Below, in pieces: positions 10,701 through 21,021 of a stretch of DNA of 64,000 nucleotides. The notes below the pieces were generated by a model. The model was not told the DNA's origin. It was given only the letters and a program-made list of their open reading frames with translations, and ran no database searches. The position numbers were made by a program, and so were the translations under genes. The stretch is from Cristatella mucedo (Eukaryota; Bryozoa; Phylactolaemata; Cristatellidae). The first letter of the stretch is position 1. Every line of letters starts with the position of its first letter. The DNA is taken from assembly GCA_009760855.2 (NCBI GenBank), contig WPIO01000093.1, positions 306,001 to 370,000 of the forward strand, given 5' to 3'.

Positions 10701-13700
10701 TGCATGGATGTTTCTGCTACATCGCTGGTTTGGTCCAGCAGTTAATGTGCTCGCCCCGACCAAGGCCTTGCTGAGGTCGTGGGCTCGAGCCCTGAGGCAT
10801 TTGTAAATGTGTTGTGTTCTCTTGTGGTGCTATACAAATCAATTATGTATTTATATTAAAATGTATTTACTGTGTGGTACCATCGACAGCATGACCTGTT
10901 GTCGGTTATGTAATGTGGGCTTTTGAGTTAGAACCACCGACCAAAATGTCATGAATCAAGAACTTGTCGGGCTTCAGCATACTTCTTTAACACACACGTT
11001 TCAGGCATTACGCAGTCTATGCTTGAAACGGTGGTTCCTCGTGACGAATCATCATTGGTGATGATCGTAGCTGGAGAGTCCAAGGGGCAGGTATGTTTTT
11101 TGGAAATAAGTTTGTGAGTGCTCATGCTAGTTTTCGGTGTAGCAGCCCACATTTCATAGAAGCATGGGTTCAGGTCTACTCGTGCTAGCTTTTAGATTGA
11201 AGAGAGCCAACATGGCTGGCAAGTCTAGGTGGGATTTCAATACCCTTGTCTTACTAGCATGCTACTCTTCTGCTGCCGACTGTGGCACATCCTTTCCAGC
11301 CTTCCTAAGGTGCTACTTCCATGCTACTCACTACCTCAACTGTCACTTCTGACTCAGATATGCTTCTCGCTTTCTCTTTTTTTTGGGTAAGATGAAGTCT
11401 GTTGGCCATCGAATTTGTATCTGAAGCTGCTCCTGCTGAATAAAAGAATAGAAAATATCCAGTCTTTGTTGCAATGTGGAGCTAAAGGCAGAAGATACAT
11501 CACTTTGCAACCTGTTAGCACCGTAGTTTTATGGTGCATTTCTTAGTCCTATTCGATATGATGGCAGATCTATAACCTACTTATTATGAGGATCAGTTCT
11601 TTATTCATTGTTCATAATAATTATCTTAATAGATTTGTTATAGCACTCTCAGAGAACCCAGTCTCTTTCTAGGCACTTTAGTATGCTGCAAGAAAGCATA
11701 GTCGAATGGTTAGTGGTTGCATGCTCAATGACAACAAGTATAAATTGATTGGAGGTGACATGTACAGGGTTACCTTGCAAATATATGGTTAGTGGCAGCT
11801 TGCACAGTGTCAGCATCCATAAGCACACAAAGAATGGTTGGTAACCTTCATTTGGCAACCTCCTGTTTTGATTGGTTTAGAAGTCTGTTGGGGTTTTATC
11901 GTTGGTTTCTCGTTCTTTCACACCCCTAGATCAATCAAAACTGGAGGTGGAGTTGCTATTATCGTGCGCTCGAAATTCAACTTCAAGCCATTTGCAGTAC
12001 CCTCGAAGCAGTCTTTTGAATCAATTGTCTTGGTCTCACCCAAAAACAAGCTACCGATAGTGGCAGTAGTCTATCGCCCACCAGGTACCAAATCCTCCTT
12101 TATCTCAGATTTCTCCGATCTCATTTCGATTCTGTGTGCAAGAAATCGATCCTTCCTCGTTATGGGTGATTTCAACGTTCACTTTGATAACTTATCTGAC
12201 GCTTTCAGCACCGAATTTCGTGCATTGACTGACTCATTGTCTCTTGTGGCTCATGTGCATGGCCCTACCCACATCAAGGGTCACACACTCGACCAGATTT
12301 TCTCATACAACTGCACTCTGTCATCAATTATTACCAAATCCTGCTTATCTGACCACATGCAGATCTCATTCCATCTACAGTGTGTGCCCACATCCTCCTC
12401 GAAAATAACCTGTGAATCGCAAAAGCTCAAGACCCTTGACATCGATGCTGTCCGTGCGAGAATATCTGCTTCACCTCTGCTTCTCAGTCCTCCCTCCGAT
12501 CTGTCATCATTGGTAGATAGCTACAACACGACTCAAGCTGACACGCTCGACGAGTTTGCACCTCTGACAAAGCGCACTGTGCGCCCCCGCCCAGACGGCC
12601 TATGGTTTACCACAGACATTAAACTAGCCAGGTCTACTAAACGAAAGCTTGAAAAAGCATAAAAAAGATCCGGACTAACTGTCCATCGACAGGCATATGA
12701 AGACTACTGTAGGTCGTACCGATCGATCCTAGCAAAGGCCAATTCTAGCTTCTATAGAAACATTGTTGAATCACAGATGCACAATCCAAAAATGCTGATG
12801 TCGACAATAAACCATCTCCTCAATCGTTCCCAGATTAGCTCCTTACCTGATGATCCTTGTGATGATCTAGCCGATCGCTTCTCTCGATTCTTTGTGCAGA
12901 AGATAGACAAGATCAGGGAATCCATCCCTGCGATGACAACCTCCCCACTAGAATGCTGTTCCTCGGTTCCTGGCTGCACCTCAATGTCTGCATTTAAGCA
13001 GGTCACTAGTGAACTAGTCCTAAAGTTCGTATCGCAATCAAAGAAGACAACAAGTCCTCTGGACCCTATTCCCACTGTCCTGCTCCTACGCTGCATTGAT
13101 CTGCTGCTGCCATGCATAACTAACATCATTAATATGTCATTAGCCTCAGGTCATGTCCCAGCAACTTTAAAAAAAAAACTGTAGTCATGCCTCTTCTCAA
13201 AAATGCAACACTAGACCAAGAGAACCTGAGCAACTATCGCCCAGTCTCCCTTCTACCATTCCTATCAAAGATACTGGAATGGGTCGTGGCGGACCAGCTG
13301 AACTCATATATCGAAACCTCATACCTTGCTAGTAAGTTCCAGTCTGGCTTTAGAGCTAATCACTCCACAGAGTCAGCATTGCTTAGGGTATACAACGACC
13401 TGCTTAGGAATGCAGACATGGGTAGAGTGTCTCTTCTTGTTTTGCTCGATCTTTCGGCAGCTTTTGACACCATCAATCACAAAGTTCTTCTAGAGCGCCT
13501 CTCATCTCGCCTGGGCGTCACTGGCACTGCTCTGCAGTGGTTCAGGTCCTATCTCAGTGGGAGACTCCAGAGTATTGACGTGAATGGACAAAGATCATCT
13601 GAAGTACCTCTAAAATATGGAGTGCCTCAGGGCTCTGTGCTAGGTCCGGTTCTTTTCACGGTTTATACTCTGCCTCTTGCTGATGTGATTGCCAAGCACA

Positions 13701-16627
13701 ATCTAGGCTTTCACTTCTATGCGGATGACACTCAGTTGTACCTTTGCTTTGATCCCTTCCAGCCTTCGAGCACCTCAAATTCTCTCAATTCACTTGCTGC
13801 ATGCATTGATGACATCCGCACATGGATGGCAGCAAATTTTCTAATACTATACGATGATAAAACTAACTTACTAGTTATGGGCAAACCCAGTGTGATTCAG
13901 AGATTGGAAAGGCTGTCTCTCAAAATTGGCTCTGCCAGCATATCTCCTGTCGAATCAGCTCGAAATCTAGGTGTCATATTCCAAAGCGACCTCTCATTAG
14001 ACGACCACATCAGCTCCACAGTCAAATCTGCCTATTTTCAGCTTCATAACATTGCTAAAATTCGGGCTTGTTTAGATAAGGATACCACGACTAAGTTGGT
14101 CCATGCATTCGTGACATCCCGTCTCGACTTCTGCAACTCACTGCTTACTGGCCTACCGGCATGTGCGATCAGTCGATTGCAGCTGGTGCAAAACTCGGCA
14201 GCTAGGCTTGTCTGTTGTGAGCGTCGCAGTTGCCACATTACTCCACTTCTCGCCGACCTGCACTGGCTACCATTCAAGCAACGGATTGACTTCAAGGTTT
14301 TGTCGCTCACTTTTAGGTCCCTTCATTCTATGGCTCCAGCCTATCTCTCAGATCTACTCCCCCATCAGGCCAACCATCGTACCATCTGCTTTTCGGAATC
14401 CAACACTCTACAAATACCTCGTACAAACCTCAAATCCTTTGGAGACCGTGCATTTAGTTCATATGCTCCCAAAGCCTGGAACTCTCTCCCGACCTGCGTC
14501 AGAACATCCCCTGACCTGACCACATTTAAAAGGAACTTAAAAAACACCTATTTAGGACAGCATTTAGTGGGTCCCTGTGATTCGTCCTTGATGTACTTAT
14601 GCGTGCTGACACTGTGCATGCTGCCACTAACCACATTTGCATGCTGACCTTGTGCATGTCACCCCTAACCATGTTATTCATGTTGTTTGTTTTTCAAGCA
14701 TGATTTTTCTCACCATTCAATTGCATTTCCCTTTGCAGCAAATGTAAAGCGCCTAGAAAGAGATTAAGTTCTCTGAGGGCGCTTTATCAGGTACATTATT
14801 ATTATTATTATTGTTAATGATCGGCAGCTAACCGATTTTAGCCAGGTCAAGACGAGCAGGCCGAAGCCTTTTTCGGAGTCAATGTCCCTTAATAATAGGG
14901 TTTTATTGCCCATTGAGCTAGGATTACATAGACGAGTATTTGATAACTCGAGTTTGGCTGCCGGAGTTATAGTAGGCCTGATGACCACTAAGTTAAAGAG
15001 ATCCGCAGCTTATGGGAAAACGTGCTGAGCGGTCCGAGACTAGGAATACCAAACAAGCGGATTCTCAGCTCGCAGCCTGCGTCGGCTTCGGGTTTGTTAA
15101 TGCATAACTCATGGACCTTGGCAACAACGATAACAACTAGCTAGGAGTTCATTTGAACGACGATTACGAAATGATAATCGGTACACGTGATCGTAACTAA
15201 TAAGCAGGTTACTAGCAACAGGCGAATCTAAAGCCGACGCCGAGGTAGGGGAGAGTGACTCAGCCCTAAGCTGTAGGCGTTCAGATGTCCATAAGCACGT
15301 AATTTCTCACTTGCTATGGTCAAACAACAAACTTCATCTTCACTCGCTTGCACCACCCCGTCCATGCAGCCTCCTTGCTCCTCCAGTGTGTTGGTGTAGT
15401 GTCCATGTGCCACCCACCACTTGGTAGCATCTAGTCGCCTCACTGCAGCTCGACTAAACCTTCTGCTTGTGTGCACCGGAAGTTAAGAAATGCTTCTGGC
15501 TGCTGTCACTGCCTACAATGACGTTGCATCAATTTAGGCTGAGCTGTAGAGGCATCTGTTTTGGTCAGGTTTCCTTTGTGCCACTTTTGTGCCACTTTGT
15601 CTTTTTTTGTTCCTGTGTGCATAACTCATAGCTCAGTTCAGATTAGTAGCCCATGCTACTAGCCTGAGATAGTACTAACCGATAGCCATGAATGTCTTGA
15701 TGTTTGATTTAGTATGACGACCTAATGGTGATACTTTTTTACTTTTGATAGTGTGCCTATCGCTAACCCTTGTTTATTGATTCTCTTTCAGCACAAAAGT
15801 TACTCGCGACATTGGCTATTACTTGTAAGCTACAACATCCAGGCCTTTCCTATCACTCATGACTTCAGACGTACTTAGACGGTCGAAAGACTGTGCTCAT
15901 ACTGCAGACACTAGGTTCGGGATGTGAACCGAATTTGTTTAAATTGATTTATGATAAAGTTGTGCTTATAGTGTTAGGAAGCCATTGCGTATTGCAGGAA
16001 TGTACGCTGAAAAGGGTTGATTTGGTGGTCATTCTAACGTAAATTATTCTTGTTGTGTATGTTCCCATCGACGATTAACTGCTTTGACGTATTAGTTCAG
16101 AACAACTCGGACGACTCGTCTTTCTATTTGATATTTGCTCAATTTCTGAATTAGCTGAAGCCTGCCACCGTTGCTGGGTAAATACAGCACCAGCACCCTT
16201 GTAATGTAATTCAATACCAAGACTGTTGCAAGACATAAAGCAAAACTAAAAATGCTACCGACCTTTATTTATGCCGATGTGTTCTTGCATTTAAGCAGCC
16301 GCCTCACCTGATTCTCCCACAGAATGTTCCAACTCGCTCAGTGATAATGCATTCAGTTCATCGACTCTTCTTTTCACACGGTGACGTCCCTGTAGAAGCT
16401 AGAGAGCAGCTTATGCTACTCGCTGGGTACCGTGCATCGTCAAACTAGCCTTGCTAATACTACTTGTTGCTCTTTTGTTTCTGCAGTTAGCAGAAATACT
16501 CAAGAAAGACAAAGCCCAGTGCATCGCCACCGTGCAGCCTGTCGCTCATCGAGAGCGAGTGGTGAAAGTCAGCTATGACGATATCTGCGAATGGACAGGT
16601 GATTCTCGAGACTTGTTTGATTACTAG
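4601..16627 (+). CDS. GPKOW: G-patch domain and KOW motifs-containing protein
   Basis: Nuclear RNA-binding protein of the spliceosome; the family partners the DHX16 helicase and acts late in spliceosome activation (family knowledge). Exons: 4601-4767, 5166-5332, 5918-6057, 6308-6411, 6528-6765, 7758-7890, 9705-9945, 10206-10314, 10473-10542, 11005-11090, 16487-16627. The total is 1596 nt, 531 residues plus stop, slightly longer than the human protein. APISFGF sits near the N-terminus and [10 protein letters not shown] follows in exon 2. The G-patch (about residues 160-195) has [21 protein letters not shown]1 is at about 255-316 ([10 protein letters not shown]) and KOW2 at about 455-490. All splice phases agree. 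The extra length lies mostly in the low-complexity exon 7. A second in-frame ATG at 4619 is an alternative start. Confidence 0.95.
5166..5332 (+). CDS. GPKOW: GPKOW exon 2
   Basis: 167 nt, acceptor CGTTGTAG, donor GTGGGT, exit phase 1. It reads [19 protein letters not shown] and later [13 protein letters not shown], both aligning with the vertebrate protein. It lies in a different frame from the longest local open frame. Confidence 0.92.
5918..6057 (+). CDS. GPKOW: GPKOW exon 3
   Basis: 140 nt, acceptor TTTTTGTCAG, donor GTACCC, exit phase 0. An acidic, serine-rich linker contains [15 protein letters not shown], matching the family's second IP-hydrophobic motif before the G-patch. Confidence 0.9.
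6147..6243 (+). repeat. CT-rich pyrimidine tract in GPKOW intron 3
   Basis: Interrupted CT/CCT microsatellite just upstream of the exon 4 acceptor. Confidence 0.85.
6308..6411 (+). CDS. GPKOW: GPKOW exon 4 (G-patch)
   Basis: 104 nt encoding [20 protein letters not shown] and the following GEGVGKNK, the diagnostic G-patch glycines. Acceptor TTTGTAG. The donor GTCGGA is weak, but phase 2 joins exactly to exon 5. Confidence 0.93.
6528..6765 (+). CDS. GPKOW: GPKOW exon 5
   Basis: 238 nt, acceptor CTTTTAG, donor GTAAGA, phase 0. It completes the G-patch (PKGMGLGAD) and, after a variable linker, starts the first KOW with [13 protein letters not shown]. The preceding intron is only 116 nt. Confidence 0.93.
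6766..7757 (+). other. GPKOW intron 5
   Basis: Roughly 1 kb with no exon or recognisable repeat seen. Confidence 0.6.
7758..7890 (+). CDS. GPKOW: GPKOW exon 6 (rest of KOW1)
   Basis: 133 nt, acceptor TTTTACAG, donor GTAAGT, phase 1. It reads [19 protein letters not shown] then [10 protein letters not shown] and EFEKNS, as in family members. Confidence 0.94.
8335..9080 (-). mobile_element. LINE-A 3' fragment in GPKOW intron 6, split by a SINE-1
   Basis: Begins at the tail (ATAATAATAC, GCCCTCGGAGAACTCAATCT in plus orientation) and runs into RT C-terminal sequence, interrupted at about 8636-8815 by SINE-1. The split positions match the uninterrupted copy at 1380-1830, so the SINE is younger. 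Confidence 0.85.
8636..8815 (+). mobile_element. SINE-1 copy nested in LINE-A
   Basis: tRNA-like head with AGGTAAGGTGCT (A-box region) and GGGTTCGAATCC (perfect B box), then GTTAAGGCTCTTCT, a GCTATA.. core and an AT-rich tail. Confidence 0.85.
9705..9945 (+). CDS. GPKOW: GPKOW exon 7 (charged linker)
   Basis: 241 nt of Lys/Asp/Ser/Gly-rich, low-complexity linker containing KRKHEDVSA. The acceptor tract is weak (CTATAAAAG), so the exact 5' edge is less certain, but phase 1 to phase 2 fits its neighbours. Donor GTAAGC. Confidence 0.78.
10206..10314 (+). CDS. GPKOW: GPKOW exon 8
   Basis: 109 nt, acceptor TTTTGTAG, donor GTACGA, phase 0. It encodes [18 protein letters not shown] and AYYNTK, matching the conserved strand before the second KOW. 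Confidence 0.93.
10473..10542 (+). CDS. GPKOW: GPKOW exon 9
   Basis: 70 nt, acceptor TGTTTTCAG, donor GTGAGT, phase 1. It encodes [19 protein letters not shown], matching the human IIEDV...CVCRTDEG segment. Confidence 0.93.
10720..10858 (+). mobile_element. SINE-2 copy in GPKOW intron 9
   Basis: CTGGTTTGGTCCAGCAGTTA head, GTGGGCTCGAGCCCTGAGGC core, and TTCTCTTGTGGTGCTATACA tail; AT-rich end. Confidence 0.85.
11005..11090 (+). CDS. GPKOW: GPKOW exon 10
   Basis: 86 nt, acceptor GTTTCAG, donor GTATGT, phase 0. It encodes the SMLETVVPR segment and [11 protein letters not shown], which opens the second KOW motif. Confidence 0.93.
11262..11460 (+). mobile_element. LINE-B 3' fragment in GPKOW intron 10
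   Basis: Shares CATGCTACTCACTACCTCAA and GATGAAGTCTGTTGGCCATC-like sequence with LINE-B 3' ends elsewhere in the window. Short and decayed. Confidence 0.7.
11600..11830 (-). mobile_element. LINE-A 3' end, inverted next to the main copy
   Basis: In plus orientation shows CTCTCAGAGAACCCAGTCTC and TTTCTAGGCAC, the LINE-A 3' hairpin on the minus strand, then a 3' UTR-like stretch. It is head-to-head with the large plus-strand copy. Confidence 0.8.
11838..12662 (+). pseudogene. LINE-A endonuclease domain (5'-truncated)
   Basis: Open frame of 274 codons. From about 11905 it reads [20 protein letters not shown], then [18 protein letters not shown] (GDFN at 12165-12176), HTLDQIF and SDHMQISF, the endonuclease/exonuclease/phosphatase motifs including the catalytic SDH. 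The usual N-terminal LNTRS and TETW blocks are absent, so the copy is 5'-truncated. The first 20 or so codons are flanking DNA. It ends at a premature stop at 12660-12662, after which the same frame continues. Confidence 0.88.
11890..14815 (+). mobile_element. Near-complete LINE-A non-LTR retrotransposon (EN-RT)
   Basis: CR1/L2-type element. It encodes a 5'-truncated apurinic-like endonuclease, a reverse transcriptase, and a 3' UTR ending in the hairpin AAGCGCC...GGGCGCTTTATC and an ATT repeat at about 14797-14815. Coding frames: endonuclease and linker 11838-12662, linker 12777-13184 in the same frame after a stop, RT 13187-14647 in another frame. It lies in GPKOW intron 10, sense to the gene. 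Sequence is very close to the 3' piece at 23809-24302, so the family was active fairly recently. Confidence 0.93.
13187..14647 (+). pseudogene. LINE-A reverse transcriptase
   Basis: 486-codon open frame with all major RT blocks: [62 protein letters not shown] and FYADDTQLY (YADD at 13718-13729), then a C-terminal [14 protein letters not shown] block. The RT core looks intact. It is separated from the upstream linker frame by a frameshift at a run of ten A at 13169-13178. The start codon is only the first ATG of the open frame; the native protein is a longer EN-RT polypeptide. Confidence 0.93.
14816..16486 (+). other. Rest of GPKOW intron 10
   Basis: About 1.7 kb between the LINE-A tail and the last GPKOW exon. 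No exon or repeat recognised. Confidence 0.5.
16487..16627 (+). CDS. GPKOW: GPKOW exon 11 (terminal)
   Basis: 141 nt, acceptor TTTCTGCAG, ending at TAG 16625-16627. It encodes [17 protein letters not shown] and [13 protein letters not shown], the conserved C-terminus, with a short divergent tail. Confidence 0.93.
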   Translation, partial: LAEILKKDKAQCIATVQPVAHRERVVKVSYDDICEWTGDSRDLFDY

Positions 16628-17238
16628 CAGACGTTTGCTGACGGTCATTCTGTCGCAGTCGCGATGGCCACTGCGCCAGTGCCTGGTGCTGACCGAGAGA
16701 ACCCGGGCTGTGTGGCACACGTGTTAGCCAGCGGCTGCTCGCTCATTGGACCTTCTTGACTCGGTGGACTTTAATGGCGCTGGATGGAGATAGCAGGACG
16801 CGATGCCCCGTGCATGGGCCCCTGGCCCTGGTCGCGTGCATTGCCTTTAGTTCGTTGCTCTGGCAGGGCGTCTCCTGCTGTCTCGCTGCACTGAAAATGT
16901 GGTGAGTGGAACTGGTCCTCTTCTCGCGAGCATAGGCATATTTGGCACCGATATGAACTGTTTTGTCTTGCAACTAAAATCTGTCATAGGACACTCCTGC
17001 TACTGTTAGAGGCTGAGCTACTGAAACAAAAAACATTGGAATCTGCCTGTTTTAAGGCAGGCGTGTAACCACAGACAGGCTGACCTATGTAGTTCATCCA
17101 TAATGGCACTTGTTTCTAATGGCAAAATCTCCGATTGGCCTTGTGTTATCTGCAAACTTGGGGCTTGCTATGGCTCTCGTCTGCCTTTGCAGCACCTCAT
17201 AGAGGTGCAGCGTGTACATTTATGAGCACCGTCAAATG

Positions 17239-17504
17239 TGTTTGCTCTGTGTTTCTTGTGTATGCTGCCTAACCATTTTAATAAAATGGTGTGGTTGCAG
17301 ACAAGTTTAAATATATCAGAGTTACGAACAGATGCATGTGATTTCCGGAACAGACCACCGTTGGCAAGATATGTTTGCTCTTTGTTGCTTCTGTATGCTG
17401 CCCAACCATTTTAATAAAATGGTACTGTTGCAGACAAGCTTAAATATATTATGACAAATTACAGATGTTTTTATTATCTGCAACTGACCGTCGTTGGCAA
17501 GCTA
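17239..17504 (+). repeat. 133-nt tandem duplication with two AATAAA signals
   Basis: Two adjacent diverged copies, 17239-17371 and 17372-17504. Each carries the near-palindrome ACCATTTTAATAAAATGGT. The AATAAA hexamers at 17280 and 17413 are the best visible polyadenylation candidates for GPKOW, about 0.65-0.8 kb after its stop. Confidence 0.8.
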
Positions 17505-17989
17505 TTGATGGTTGGTGTGTGCAGCTGTCAAATTGGACCTCGGTCAAGGAAGGAACTTCGACAGACCTTTTCTTCAACAGATATTTCTCATAATTCGTTC
17601 CATCTTTGATGGAGTCATATTGCCTTCATCGTTTTGGGGCTATAATAGCTGATTGAACAGCCTCTTTTGTATAGCGACAGAAGAGCCTTTATGGCTATCA
17701 CCACGAGGTTAAAAGAAATTGTGTAAAGCAAACTGGACTGCACCGACCGGACCTTACAGCCGCCAGGCACCAAACTTCTCTTCTCTTAAAGGCCATAGAG
17801 GCGGCCATGGAGGCCTTGCACTTGAATTGGGCTTGATAGTCAGCCGTTCAGGCATCATTGGAGGTTGTTCATATTGCCTGCTCCGTCGGTCACACAAGCT
17901 AACAAGTAATTGATACCCATGTAATACTCAAGCCAAAAATCTTTCGGAAATTCAACGAGTCGATCAGCCACTAACATGGTTACATTATT

Positions 17990-18165
17990 TCCGACGCTAC
18001 CCTGGGTCTTTGCCTAGGGGTCGCTCTTAGTACGAAGATCGTGGGTTCGAGTCCTACAATGGGCGATCCTTTATTGCCCACAGCCAGTGGTAGTGATAGC
18101 CGTTGGGGCTACTCCTTCGCTATATAAATGAAGCTTTTCAATGTGCTAACTTATATCTTTTAGCA
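17990..18165 (+). mobile_element. SINE-1 copy
   Basis: GTGGGTTCGAGTCCTACAAT B box (one change), GGGCGATCCTTTATTGCCCA and TCGCTATATAAATGAAGC. The head is decayed. Confidence 0.8.
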
Positions 18166-18444
18166 AAGTAGCGGACAGTAGTGTCTCGGCCATTGTGATA
18201 TATTTAAAATAGAAGCTGTGTTCCGGTCGCCTTGGTACGTGATCCTGTTCAGCATTGTACAGGCCATTTTTCTGTGCCGGTAGCAACCATACTGGGTGAA
18301 AATAAATTGCACCTATTTATTGCTTCGGCTTAAGACAGCAATTGTAGGCTTATAAAGTATATTGTCTGTAAATTTCTGCGTAAGGTCAGTCAACTGATTT
18401 TCCATAAAGGATACTATCGCACAACAGGATCACCAATCATTACA

Positions 18445-19960
18445 GCAAAGTATTTTAGTCCAGTCACACGCTTGGGGTATCCTACGAGTAGCGATTACGA
18501 GTAACGATATTTAATTGTCATTAAGTCTAATGAAATCCGCTCTCTAGGATCGGATGGCTGCAAGGCAAGCATCTAGTTTATCAGTCGGTGCATCGGATGT
18601 AAGTGGTTTAGACGACAAATACATCTGAGTACCAACAGCATAGAAACGGTAGCTGATTCAATGGACGGCCCGTGATAGCCCACGAGGTAAGGTGCTCTTC
18701 GAGACCGAGGTCATGGGTTCGAATCCTGCAGTGGGTAATCCTATATTGCCTACTGCAAGCGGTATCGGTAGCCATTAAGGCCCTTGTGGCGCTATATAAA
18801 TGAGGCTGTTAAATCAGCTAATATTTATATTTATCTGATGGGCCAGAATTTTCCCCACTTCTACAAATTTATATAGAGAACTGCAAAGGTCCGAGATGGT
18901 TCTCTAGCGGGACTACACAGGTTACTACTGGGCTTGTGGATGAGACATGAGTCCACACGACATGGATTGAACACGATCGGGAAAGTACGATTTGAACCAC
19001 ACCAGAGCCTCGTCTGCCAGACCGATCATTGTTCTCAATAGCTCAAGTAGGATATCGTGATCGATAGTGACAAAGGCTGTTGATACGTCTATCGACGTTC
19101 CCGCTATCTTGCTGCATATGGTGTCATTGATTACGCGGAGGATTGTAGTTTCAGTGGAGACGTGTTGCTTGAATCCCGATCGAAATACTGTTGACAGTTT
19201 ATTCTTTTCAATGTGTTCTACGAGCTGCTTAGCAACAATCTTTGGCAGAAATTAAAAAGAGAAACTTGGGGTTGGTTAGCCAGGACCTCTGAATCAAATC
19301 CAGGCTTTTTTGGTATCAGTCGAACGATTACCGATTTGAAGGATCTTGGATCAGCGTCGTAATCAGAGAAGCATTATAAATCTCAGTTATAGCTGGACTA
19401 AGTTTGCCTGCCAGTGAAGACCACAAAGGAGGCAAGATAGGGTCTTCGAGAGAGCTCTTTTTTTATAGACTTTATTTCTGTAGCTCTGTCTCATAATGAA
19501 ACCTCGGGCAATCTCTTAAGGAAGATCGAGGTTGCGAATCAACAATTTCGTAGGAGGGTCCATAATGGAAGCACAAATATGTGCAATATTTTCAACGAAG
19601 AAGGCTGAAAACTTGTCGACCTAGCCGTTAATATCTTGGGAGTGAGGCCTCTCAGAGTTGGCATGCAAACTATTGATTGGCTTATAAATCTGTTTTGTGT
19701 CCGACTGGCAGGAATTCAGTTTTTGAGTGAAAAAAGAAGTGTTGGATTTTCAAAGGTTCCAGGTGTAGAGTCGGAAGAAATATTTGAATATAGCTAGATC
19801 GTCGTCAGAACCAAGTCTGCTCTTAATACGGTGCATCTTTTGAAGTTATTTCGTAATTTTAAAAATCTCCATGACTGTACACGGACAGAATGCATGGGTG
19901 CAAGTTCATCAACGGCAGTCCTGAGCTTCAAGTTCACTGCATCAGTTAATTATTGAGGCT
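18445..19960 (-). mobile_element. LINE-B relic with decayed RT
   Basis: Minus strand encodes a worn RT core around 19100-19000, near DVSTAFVTIDHDILLELL, and toward 18450-18660 the segment after the YADD box. Frames are broken throughout. The block is interrupted by SINE-1 at 18667-18838. Upstream sequence to about 19960 probably holds the pre-RT linker, less certain. Confidence 0.7.
18667..18838 (+). mobile_element. SINE-1 copy nested in LINE-B
   Basis: Well preserved: GATAGCCCACGAGGTAAGGT, CATGGGTTCGAATCCTGCAG, GGCGCTATATAAATGAGGCT and TTAAATCAGCTAATATTTAT. Confidence 0.9.
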
Positions 19961-21020
19961 GTCTGACGAGTCTGGGTGCTTCACCTGACTCTGACCTGCC
20001 TCACAAACAGATTTCAAAAATTTCTCCGGATCAGTTGCAGTGTTGTATGTTCAATGCCGCTGTTTTACGATGGTGTAGAAGACTGTTTTTGGTTACATGC
20101 TTTGTGCGTTTCGACGAATCGTCTTCGCGTTTTTTTGCGTACTTTGGCACGCATCTTACTTCACTCGTCGCGATTTATACGTGGAGCTTTGCGCATCTGG
20201 TTTGTGGTGGACTTGAGGCAAAGTAGAATGGATTGCAGTACAGGCCTCCGGCGTTGTAGCTCATTTGCATAAGTGCGCACAATGACGCCATACTTGGCGG
20301 ATAAATAAAAATTAAAGACTTGCTTCGATATCCGCCCAAAATTTGAGCTCGGTAACGCCAGCGTCCAGTTGATTTTAGCCTAATTAGAGTATATTGCGGT
20401 GGATAGCGGTAATTCTTCGAAACCCTGTTCGGCTTTTAATCCACGAAACTGCAAGTTGCTTTCAATTTTTCTTTTGCGTCGGCTTGAGTTTGTCTGCTTA
20501 ATTCGAGCCGCAATGGTCTGGTATTTCCAACTGCAGACCGTCAGTGATCGATCCTTCTGCTCAGTAGGACCAAGGCTGCTGGAAATTGTAATAAGGCTAC
20601 TGGTAACTGACGCTTGTACGCTCTCTTTGTGCCAGTGCCCTTGCCCGCTACGACGCCACCCCTGACCTCCTGTGAATGGCAGTCTCCGCGGTTCCAGCCA
20701 CACGACGTGCCGAGCGGTCAGGCGCACCGGCTGCTGTCTGCAGTCTTATGGCAGGCCAGCCAGCGCTTGGCCGTTGTACGCTGGTTGCAGCCTTCAATGT
20801 GGCTTGGCCTGCCTTCGATGTATCCCGCCGCTTCCAGGAAGGAAGGGCGGAGCGAGCGAACCAGAGTGGAGCTGGACCCCGGAGCGGGAGAGAGCGGTTG
20901 TGAGCCGTCGCACTAAGAGCCCAAAAACTGGGTTGTTCTTGCCCACTCGGCGTTTCCGTAATTTCGCCTGTGTTCCTTCAGGGCGTCAAACTACGCATGC
21001 CAAGCAATCGAATATATAAA
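19961..21020. other. Intergenic, mostly unassigned
   Basis: About 20510-20620 (plus) reads like a worn LINE-B C-terminus (LQTVSDRSFCSVGPRLLE). The rest shows nothing recognisable. Confidence 0.4.
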
Positions 21021-21021
21021 A

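Noticed and set aside
19067-19255. A small plus-strand protein with several Cys
   Set aside because: It is the antisense of a decayed LINE-B reverse transcriptase.
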